Shown: positions 1 through 4,710 of the stretch, piece after piece
How positions within the stretch are numbered: the stretch's first letter is position 1
How the letters are laid out: every line of letters begins with the position of its first letter
The notes under the pieces: model-generated
Databases searched by the model: none
Told to the model about the DNA's origin: nothing
Seen by the model: the letters and a program-made list of their open reading frames with translations, nothing else
Source of the DNA: an uncultured Spirochaetales bacterium
Lineage (GTDB): Bacteria > Spirochaetota > Spirochaetia > Sphaerochaetales > Sphaerochaetaceae
NCBI GenBank assembly: GCA_937902565.1
Contig: CALFMX010000125.1
Location: forward strand, 1-5,742
Reading direction: 5' to 3'
Length of the DNA stretch: 5,742 nucleotides
Position numbers and translations under genes: made by a program

Positions 1-11
1 ACGTTTTGACG

Positions 12-17
12 TATACT
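12..17 (+). promoter_or_regulatory. candidate -10 box of the lacI-like gene, implying a leaderless mRNA
   Basis: TATACT matches the sigma-70 consensus TATAAT at five of six positions. Its last base is eight bases before the ATG at 26, so transcription would start at or next to the start codon. The matching -35 box would lie outside the window. The bases between (18-25) are pyrimidine-rich and contain no ribosome site, consistent with a leaderless transcript but not proof of one. Confidence 0.4.
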
Positions 18-25
18 CTTATCTT

Positions 26-1099
26 ATGAAGAAACCAGGCAAAGCACAGTACTCGATAAAGGATATAGCACAATTGAGCGGCGTCTCGGTTGCTACCCTT
101 TCTCGGTATTTCAATGGGCAGTCTGTGAGACCCTCGACCGAGGAGAAAATCAAGGCAATACTGAGTGAGACGGGGTATGTCCCCAATATTGCCGCTCGGT
201 TCATGAAAGGACAGAATTCCGGTGTCATCGGACTCATTGTCCCTGAGATCACCCACCCCTTCTTCGCCCACATAGCCGAGGGCGTGATGAGGGAGGCACG
301 CAACAACGGCCTGCAGGTCCTCTGCGGGTCGAGTGAGGGATCGGCGGAGATAGAAAAGCAAGTCATCGACCGCTTCAGCCAATCCATTCTTGATGGCTTG
401 GTCTACATTCCGGTGGCCAATGCCGACAATATCCCCGCCGTGGCAAACTTCAGAAACCTTCCCCTGGTTGTCACCGCACGCAAGGGGATCATCGCGGGAG
501 CGCCGCATATCTATCATGACGGAGAGTTGGGTGGATACCTGGCGACGAAGCACCTTATCAGCCTGGGGAGGAGGAACATTGCCTTCATCGCCAGTTTCTG
601 GGATGTCCCGTGCGACAACCATGATTTGCTTGCCTGTATGGACAAGCCTTGGATGCGTGCCTACTCATCGGTTGACCGGTTCAAAGGGTATGTGAAGGCT
701 CTGGAGGAGGCCAATATACCGTACAACCCCGATCTCGTCGTGATCACCGGATACGAACACCGCCACGGTGTTGAAGCGGCATCTACCCTTGAGGGACGGT
801 TCGTGAGTTGCAATGGAGCGATTACGATGGCCCAATCCATCGCAAATGGCTATACGGCACAGATCAAACGACTGGGGTACCGCATACCTGAGGATATCTC
901 GGTGGTCCTCTTTGATGCAAACGAGAGCAAGGCCGATTATACGTTCACCTACATAGAGCTGCATCTCATCGATTTGGGACAGGCCTCGGTACGTACACTC
1001 ATCAAGCTCATCAAAGGTGAGAGTGCCGAGGATATCCGCCTCGGAGTCGACCTCAAAGTCAGGGAGACATCTGCAGTACTGCAGCAGGAGGGGCCATGA
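26..1099 (+). CDS. LacI-family transcriptional regulator
   Basis: A 357-residue DNA-binding regulator of the LacI/GalR family, of typical family length. Residues 9-29 form the helix-turn-helix (IKDIAQLSGVSVATLSRYFN), followed by the hinge helix around PNIAARFMKG (residues 53-62). Residues from about 65 to 350 are the periplasmic-binding-protein-like effector domain, with the family landmarks GVIGLIVPEITHPFF (66-80), DGLVYIP (123-129), GGYLATKHL (169-177), DRFKGY (217-222) and PEDISVVLFD (288-297). The effector is probably a sugar or sugar derivative by family precedent; no residue pattern identifies it. The hinge carries Met60 where most members have the minor-groove-inserting Leu. The ATG at 26 is chosen because the helix-turn-helix begins about ten residues later, as usual; the frame is open to the left edge but no better start is seen. 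No Shine-Dalgarno motif precedes it. The stop overlaps the next gene by four bases. Family assignment is secure; target genes are unknown, though the coupled DUF554 gene is a candidate. Confidence 0.95.
   Translation: MKKPGKAQYSIKDIAQLSGVSVATLSRYFNGQSVRPSTEEKIKAILSETGYVPNIAARFMKGQNSGVIGLIVPEITHPFFAHIAEGVMREARNNGLQVLCGSSEGSAEIEKQVIDRFSQSILDGLVYIPVANADNIPAVANFRNLPLVVTARKGIIAGAPHIYHDGELGGYLATKHLISLGRRNIAFIASFWDVPCDNHDLLACMDKPWMRAYSSVDRFKGYVKALEEANIPYNPDLVVITGYEHRHGVEAASTLEGRFVSCNGAITMAQSIANGYTAQIKRLGYRIPEDISVVLFDANESKADYTFTYIELHLIDLGQASVRTLIKLIKGESAEDIRLGVDLKVRETSAVLQQEGP
1086..1091 (+). promoter_or_regulatory. ribosome binding site of the DUF554 gene within the lacI-like gene end
   Basis: AGGAGG, a full-strength Shine-Dalgarno match, lies four bases before the ATG at 1096 and is part of the final coding codons of the LacI-type gene. 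It supports the start choice and re-initiation after the overlapping TGA at 1097-1099. Confidence 0.75.
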
Positions 1100-1779
1100 T
1101 ACCGTTTGGAGTCCTTACCAATAGCAGCGCCATCCTGGCAGGGGGCTTGCTGGGGGTTATAGGTGCCAAAATTCTCCCGGCCCACCTGCTCGCATCATTG
1201 ACCCCTGTCCTCGGATTGGGTGCAATGGGCATCGGGATTGTGAATGTAATCAAATTGGAGAGCCTGCCGGTCGTGGTGCTCTCCTTGATCCTGGGCACCC
1301 TGATCGGCGAAGCCGCACTGCTCGAGAAACGCGCACACCGTGGCATCTCCAAGCTGGAGTCGGTCATCAGCGTCAAGGATACAAGCCTCTATCTCTCTTT
1401 GGTCGTCCTATTCTGTGCCAGTGGTACCGGGATCTTCGGGTCATTGCATGCCGGCATGAGTGGAGACCACTCGGTGCTGTACACCAAATCAATCCTTGAT
1501 TTCTTCACGGCCTTCTCGTTTGCAGCCACGCTTGGCTATGCAGTATCACTCATCGCCCTGCCTCAATTCGTCATCCAGGCAGCGCTCTTCTATCTTGCAT
1601 ATTGGATGCTCAACCGTGTCGAACCTGCTATGATCGCAAACTTCCAGGCAGTCGGCGGGCTCATAACGTTCGCCATAGGAATCCGTATTCTCAACCTTCG
1701 TGAGATGAGTGTCCTGAACTATACCCCTGCCCTGCTGTTGGTGTTTCCCCTCACAACGATCTTCAGTACCATACTGTAG
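1096..1779 (+). CDS. DUF554-family integral membrane protein
   Basis: A 227-residue polytopic membrane protein of the DUF554 family (the family of Bacillus YdfK and E. coli YqgA); the molecular function of the family is not established. Visible landmarks are the Gly-rich first helix with GGLLGVIGAK (residues 16-25), a central block CASGTGIFGSLHAG (107-120) followed by GDHSVLY and KSILDFFTAFSFAATLGYAV (131-150), and a late VGGLITFAIGIRIL segment (186-199). Hydrophobic stretches suggest about six to seven membrane segments (near 8-25, 35-52, 57-72, 98-115, 136-172, 184-199, 208-226). The start is an ATGA overlap with the upstream LacI-type gene, with AGGAGG at 1086-1091 inside that gene's last codons, so translation is probably coupled to the regulator. 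Length and motif order agree with a complete family member. It ends one base from the convergent OsmC gene, leaving no room for a separate terminator. Confidence 0.9.
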   Translation: MIPFGVLTNSSAILAGGLLGVIGAKILPAHLLASLTPVLGLGAMGIGIVNVIKLESLPVVVLSLILGTLIGEAALLEKRAHRGISKLESVISVKDTSLYLSLVVLFCASGTGIFGSLHAGMSGDHSVLYTKSILDFFTAFSFAATLGYAVSLIALPQFVIQAALFYLAYWMLNRVEPAMIANFQAVGGLITFAIGIRILNLREMSVLNYTPALLLVFPLTTIFSTIL

Positions 1780-1780
1780 A

Positions 1781-2215
1781 TTACTTCACCACCACCGTAG
1801 CCTCGACGGTCACCTCACTCTTCATGGAGTTGGAGATGAGGCAGTAGCGCTCGGATCGCTCGATGAGCTTGAGTGCTTCAACCCTCTCCTCTTCGCTTGA
1901 GACGGTGATGGTGGGCCTGATCGTGATGCGAGTCATCAGAAGGTCCTTCTCCACCTTGTCGAGGACCCCGTCAGCTTCGCTGCGGTAGCTGAGGAAGTCG
2001 AGCTTCGCCCGCTCTGCAAAGGAGAGGAAGGTGGTCAACAGGCAGATCTCGGCACTTGCGGTATAGAGGTGCTCCGGCGACCAGATGCCCTCATGGCCCC
2101 CGGCAAAGTTTGCAGGAGTCGCCACCTCGATGGTGGGCAAGCCCTTGCTGGAGAGGGCGGCCCGCTTCTCCTTGGTCCACTCAACTGCGGTGGTATAGGT
2201 ATGTGCAACACTCAT
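1781..2215 (-). CDS. OsmC/Ohr-family protein (thiol peroxidase-like)
   Basis: A 144-residue protein of the OsmC/Ohr superfamily, cytoplasmic enzymes that reduce organic hydroperoxides through a cysteine pair. The two key cysteines are present: Cys58 in YTASAEICLLTTFLSF and Cys125 in RSERYCLISNSM, the same spacing as the reactive pair of E. coli OsmC. Glu48 in WSPEHL corresponds to the conserved active-site glutamate. The ATG at 2215 is chosen over an upstream in-frame ATG at 2284 because AAGGAG sits six bases before it and the family normally begins at this point; the extra 23 residues have no ribosome site. The gene lies 81 bases downstream of the tetR-type gene on the same strand with no terminator hairpin seen between them, so the two may be cotranscribed. 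Its real substrate (hydroperoxide or other electrophile) cannot be told from sequence. It is not clearly OsmC proper or Ohr, so no symbol is given. Confidence 0.9.
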   Translation of the reverse strand: MSVAHTYTTAVEWTKEKRAALSSKGLPTIEVATPANFAGGHEGIWSPEHLYTASAEICLLTTFLSFAERAKLDFLSYRSEADGVLDKVEKDLLMTRITIRPTITVSSEEERVEALKLIERSERYCLISNSMKSEVTVEATVVVK

Positions 2216-2221
2216 AATTAG

Positions 2222-2227
2222 CTCCTT
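2222..2227 (-). promoter_or_regulatory. ribosome binding site deciding the osmC-like start
   Basis: Read on the minus strand this is AAGGAG, six bases before the ATG at 2215. It favours the shorter 144-residue protein over the longer open frame starting at 2284, which has only pyrimidine-rich sequence (CCTCCCTC) ahead of it. Confidence 0.75.
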
Positions 2228-2296
2228 ATTGGCCAAAGGATACTCACAAAGAAGGAAGGCGGCTAGTCTGGCGAGCGGGGCCATGAGGGAGGATGT

Positions 2297-2860
2297 TCAT
2301 TCGATTTGAAAAGAAGCCAAGGGTTTGGAAATCATTGCCTCAGTTAGATGAGTTAGGTACTCAATCGATTCGCTGCAGTCGTTCTCTATCCACGTCTCTA
2401 TGACAGAGATGAGTACTGCAGCGACTTGGGCAGAGATGTACCTATACGCCCTGGGATCAAACCCACCTTTGTTGAATCTGATCAACAACTGCTGATTGAT
2501 GATATAGTCGGATATCGTTTTATACGCCAATGGCAGAAGACCCCTGGTATGGAAGAGCAGAAGCGGTTCTTTATTGGTTTGGACAAATTGGAAAATCTCC
2601 AAAAGAATCTCGTGTATACCCATGGTGTTGAGGTCCAACGCACGTTCAAACTCGATGAGGACCTCTGTGATCAAAGAACGTACCAAGTGGTCCTTTGATT
2701 GATAGTTATTATAGAACGTCTTGCGGACTATGTGAGCGTTTCGACAGATATTTGCGATGGTGATCGTACCATAATCAGTTTCTTGCAAAAGGGATAAGAA
2801 CGCATCGGCTATGGATTTCTGCGTACGCAGTGCCACTGGATTGATTCGTTTTGTCTCCAC
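2297..2860 (-). CDS. TetR-family transcriptional regulator
   Basis: A 187-residue one-domain-plus-sensor repressor of the TetR/AcrR family. Residues 11-55 form the helix-turn-helix: RTQKSIADAFLSLLQE, then TITIANICRNAHIVRKTFYNNYQSKDHL, matching the family pattern of I..I...A.....TFY.HY..K. The C-terminal part (about 60-187) is a helical ligand and dimer domain resembling that of DhaS-like Firmicute regulators (WIEN-C-ES-IEYLTHL near 157-173). The ligand is unknown. The start is GTG at 2858-2860: a stop codon lies three codons upstream and GGAGGT precedes it by ten bases. The gene is transcribed away from the kinase-TauE operon across a 171-base spacer, the usual geometry for a TetR repressor and its target. 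It looks less GC-rich (about 44% in four 60-base blocks counted by eye) than osmC (about 57% in two blocks), hinting at separate ancestry or weaker codon selection. Confidence 0.93.
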   Translation of the reverse strand: METKRINPVALRTQKSIADAFLSLLQETDYGTITIANICRNAHIVRKTFYNNYQSKDHLVRSLITEVLIEFERALDLNTMGIHEILLEIFQFVQTNKEPLLLFHTRGLLPLAYKTISDYIINQQLLIRFNKGGFDPRAYRYISAQVAAVLISVIETWIENDCSESIEYLTHLTEAMISKPLASFQIE

Positions 2861-2870
2861 GACCCTTCAC

Positions 2871-2876
2871 ACCTCC
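2871..2876 (-). promoter_or_regulatory. ribosome binding site of the GTG-started tetR-like gene
   Basis: Read on the minus strand this is GGAGGT, ten bases before the GTG at 2860. A second purine run, GAAGGG (2863-2868), sits too close to the start to be the main site. The site supports GTG rather than a later internal start. Confidence 0.65.
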
Positions 2877-2886
2877 GCTGTGTGCA

Positions 2887-2915
2887 ATTCTAGGATAGTC
2901 GGCTCTTGTAATCAA
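2887..2915 (-). promoter_or_regulatory. candidate sigma-70 promoter of the tetR-like gene
   Basis: On the minus strand, TTGATT (2910-2915) and TAGAAT (2887-2892) are separated by exactly 17 bases. They match the -35 and -10 consensus at four and five of six positions. Transcription would begin near 2880, giving a leader of about 20 bases that contains the GGAGGT ribosome site. The -35 box is one base from a perfect 12-bp palindrome. Confidence 0.55.
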
Positions 2916-2916
2916 T

Positions 2917-2928
2917 GGCATGCATGCC
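2917..2928. repeat. perfect 12-bp palindrome beside the tetR -35 box
   Basis: GGCATGCATGCC is identical to its reverse complement across all 12 bases. It lies in the divergent spacer, just upstream of the tetR -35 hexamer. It may be a binding site for a dimeric regulator, but it is unrelated in sequence to the inverted repeat at 3012-3031, so the two are unlikely to bind the same protein. It could also be chance. Confidence 0.45.
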
Positions 2929-2997
2929 CTCCCCTTTTTCTCTGTAATACGTCGGCAAAATCTCTCAAGCCTTCTTTCATTTATCCCGAGAGTGCGG

Positions 2998-3003
2998 TAG
3001 AAT
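2998..3003 (+). promoter_or_regulatory. candidate -10 box of the kinase-TauE operon
   Basis: TAGAAT matches the -10 consensus at five of six positions and would place the transcript start near 3010, just before the inverted repeat at 3012-3031. No good -35 hexamer is found 16-18 bases upstream, so the promoter may be weak or need an activator. The same hexamer serves as the -10 box of the divergent tetR promoter. Confidence 0.35.
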
Positions 3004-3011
3004 CGTCTGTA

Positions 3012-3031
3012 ACTTATACAGGTGTGTAAGT
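3012..3031. promoter_or_regulatory. inverted repeat, candidate TetR operator
   Basis: ACTTATACA (3012-3020), a two-base GG spacer, and TGTGTAAGT (3023-3031) form an inverted repeat with eight of nine positions matching. Size and two-fold symmetry are typical of TetR-family operators. It lies directly after the candidate transcript start and ends one base before the ATG at 3032, where a bound repressor would block transcription. The adjacent divergent tetR gene is the natural candidate for the binding protein. No second clear copy is seen near the tetR promoter. Confidence 0.6.
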
Positions 3032-3760
3032 ATGTGGGAGAATTGGAGGATGGCGGTGTCATTGTTTGTACGTACCTTCCTGAAGCTGATGCTCTATTTT
3101 TTCATCTGCGCCTCTTGTGCAGTAGCGATCCGGATGTCCCTGAAGATCTCTGATGAGGTGTTTCGAAAGCTCCTCCATTTCATCTTGCTTGGTTCGGCAG
3201 TAGTGTTGGTCAATCTCTTTGATACCTGGCATGGCGCAGCCATCGCCCCGCTCATATTTGCAGTTTTGGTATATCCCCTTTTATCGTTGGCAGAACACCT
3301 CAAACGCTACTCACAGTTTATGGTTGAGAGGGATAGTGGTGAGATAAAGAGAAGTCTCTTATATGTATTTGCAATGTTCTCTGTTGTCATCGCCATCAGC
3401 TGGGGGTTCATTGGAGAAAAGTATCTTGCACTGGCTGTCATTCTTTCATGGGGGGTGGGAGATGCAGCGGCGGCCCTGGTGGGCAAGAACTTTGGCAAGC
3501 GATATATAGCAGGAAAATACGTTGATGGCAAGAAGACTGTTGAAGGAAGCTTCGCCATGTTCGTGGCCTCTTTTGCGGTGATCACCACTATCTTGGCCAT
3601 CAACACCACGCTGCCCTGGTACTCCACCCTGATCGTCTCTCTCATAGCTGCTGCAGTCAACTCGTTGGTGGAATTGAACACCAAGCATGGCCTGGATACC
3701 ATCACCTGTCCTACGGCCCTCGTTCTGGTCATGGTGCCGCTTTGGCGTCTGATGAGGTGA
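3032..3760 (+). CDS. membrane CTP-dependent polyprenol/diacylglycerol kinase-like protein
   Basis: A 242-residue polytopic membrane protein of the dolichol/phytol/diacylglycerol kinase superfamily (SEC59, VTE5 and DGK1 relatives, also related to CdsA cytidylyltransferases). Such enzymes phosphorylate a lipid alcohol, usually with CTP. Landmarks are RKLLH (45-49), the nucleotide-binding stretch SWGVGDAAAALVGKNFGKR (139-157), GKKTVEGS (166-173) and a late VELN...GLDTITCP segment (213-227). About seven hydrophobic segments are visible. The lipid substrate cannot be predicted. The start is uncertain: ATG 3032 has AGGTG seven bases upstream, whereas ATG 3050 (Met7) has GGGAG nine bases upstream and would leave the operator-like repeat fully in the leader. 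Only 36 bases separate it from the TauE-type gene, so they form an operon divergent from tetR. Bacterial members are often annotated as phosphatidate cytidylyltransferase, probably wrongly. Confidence 0.85.
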   Translation: MWENWRMAVSLFVRTFLKLMLYFFICASCAVAIRMSLKISDEVFRKLLHFILLGSAVVLVNLFDTWHGAAIAPLIFAVLVYPLLSLAEHLKRYSQFMVERDSGEIKRSLLYVFAMFSVVIAISWGFIGEKYLALAVILSWGVGDAAAALVGKNFGKRYIAGKYVDGKKTVEGSFAMFVASFAVITTILAINTTLPWYSTLIVSLIAAAVNSLVELNTKHGLDTITCPTALVLVMVPLWRLMR

Positions 3761-3796
3761 TCAACCCATATGTACCTGTAGCGTAAGGAGCCTGGC

Positions 3797-4594
3797 ATGG
3801 AAATTTTCTGGATTATTATCGCTGCTCTTGGAGGTGGTATCGGCACCGGGTTGGCCGGGCTTTCCAACGCCACGGTCATGGTACCCATTCTGCTGGTCTT
3901 GTGTCCTTCGTTCAGGAATGAGGTGGGGGCGTATCAAGCGACGGCCATTGCCTTGGCTTCAGATATTTTGGGGTCCGCCGTCACCTCCTTCGTGTATATC
4001 CGCCATGGGAATATTGATTTGAAACGGGGCTGGATCATGTTGACCTGCATTATCAGCATGGCTATAGCAGGTAGCATCGTGGCCTACAAAGTAGGCAACG
4101 TGGTGCTCGGCAGCTTCTCTCTCTTTCTGACCTTCTTCATCGGCATCCGGTTCTTGGTCAAACCGGAGATACAACGCAAGAGCGCACCGGAGAAAGGTGC
4201 TCGCCTGAGCACCTTGGATAGTGCCATTTCCCTCTTCTTCGGACTTACCATCGGTTTTGGCATCGGCTTTGTCGGCAGTGGTGGTGGCATGATGATGCTG
4301 GTGGTGTTTACCGCCTTTCTGGGCATGGCCCACAAAACAGCCGTGGGCACCAGTACCTTGATCATGGCATTCTCTGCTCTGATCGCGTCGGTCAGCCACA
4401 TCATCATTGAACCATCCATTGTGTTGGAGCGCTGGGATGCCTTGATACTGAGCATTGTAGTGGCAACGCTGGCCTCACTCGTTTCAGCGAAATTTGCCAA
4501 TCATGTACGCAACCGCACAGTCGGTGTGGCCACCGGTGTTGTGTTGACGGTCCTTGGTGCCTCCATGCTTATCCTAAACTACGGGTTCATGTAA
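3797..4594 (+). CDS. TauE/SafE-family membrane transporter (anion/sulfur-compound exporter-like)
   Basis: A 265-residue integral membrane protein of the TauE/SafE (DUF81) family, whose studied members move sulfite, sulfoacetate or related organic anions out of the cell. The two-fold internal repeat typical of the family is visible: GGGIGTGLAGLSNATVMVP (12-30) in the first half and GFGIGFVGSGGGMMMLVVF (153-171) in the second, the latter followed by the hallmark HKTAVGTST (179-187). About eight hydrophobic segments flank a short hydrophilic loop near 122-140 (KPEIQRKSAPEKGARLS). AAGGAG at 3785-3790, six bases before the ATG, fixes the start. It is the second gene of an operon with the lipid-kinase-like gene. 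The substrate is not readable from sequence, and many family members have no known one; a sulfur substrate is only inferred from the family. Confidence 0.92.
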   Translation: MEIFWIIIAALGGGIGTGLAGLSNATVMVPILLVLCPSFRNEVGAYQATAIALASDILGSAVTSFVYIRHGNIDLKRGWIMLTCIISMAIAGSIVAYKVGNVVLGSFSLFLTFFIGIRFLVKPEIQRKSAPEKGARLSTLDSAISLFFGLTIGFGIGFVGSGGGMMMLVVFTAFLGMAHKTAVGTSTLIMAFSALIASVSHIIIEPSIVLERWDALILSIVVATLASLVSAKFANHVRNRTVGVATGVVLTVLGASMLILNYGFM

Positions 4595-4623
4595 CAGACA
4601 CTGTCGTGGCATGTATGGCCTTT

Positions 4624-4646
4624 GACTGTGGGCAGATGCCCACGTC
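4624..4646 (+). terminator. hairpin after the TauE gene, possible terminator without U-tract
   Basis: GAC-(T)-GTGGGC, loop AGAT, GCCCAC-GTC folds into a nine-base-pair stem with one bulged T, 30 bases after the TauE stop codon. The six-pair core is GC-rich, as in intrinsic terminators, but no run of T follows on either strand. It may stop transcription weakly or protect the 3' end of the operon mRNA. Confidence 0.35.
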
Positions 4647-4701
4647 TGTGGCCTCATTGTGAATTATCGTAGTGTACTCACGTATTTCGTAATGGCCACA
4701 G
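4646..4701 (+). repeat. long imperfect stem-loop in the convergent spacer
   Basis: CTGTGGCC (4646-4653) pairs perfectly with GGCCACAG (4694-4701). After a two-base bulge the pairing continues inward through 4656-4667 with 4682-4693, with one T/T mismatch and three G-U pairs, giving about 19 pairs closed by a 14-base loop. The G-U pairs mean the fold is better in RNA from the + strand (the TauE transcript) than from the opposite strand. Together with the hairpin at 4624-4646 it fills most of the 116-base spacer between the convergent genes. It may be a bidirectional transcription barrier, a 3' stability element or the remnant of a small repeat element. Confidence 0.4.
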
Positions 4702-4710
4702 GATACCGGG

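Noticed and set aside
1794..1810. Possible bidirectional terminator ACCGT-loop-ACGGT at the DUF554/OsmC junction
   Set aside because: Only five base pairs, inside the osmC coding sequence, with no T run on either side.
2216..2284. Extended osmC start at ATG 2284 adding 23 hydrophobic residues, resembling a signal peptide
   Set aside because: No ribosome site precedes 2284 and family members begin near residue 24 of this longer frame, where AAGGAG is well placed. OsmC proteins are cytoplasmic.
2426..2698. 90-codon + strand open frame inside the tetR gene
   Set aside because: It lies antisense to a clear TetR protein, has no recognised domain and no good ribosome site; it is a frame shadow.
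3307..3888. Long minus-strand open frame (193 codons) across the kinase and TauE starts
   Set aside because: It overlaps two well-supported + strand genes, has low-complexity composition rich in Met, Pro and Thr, and matches no family I recognise.
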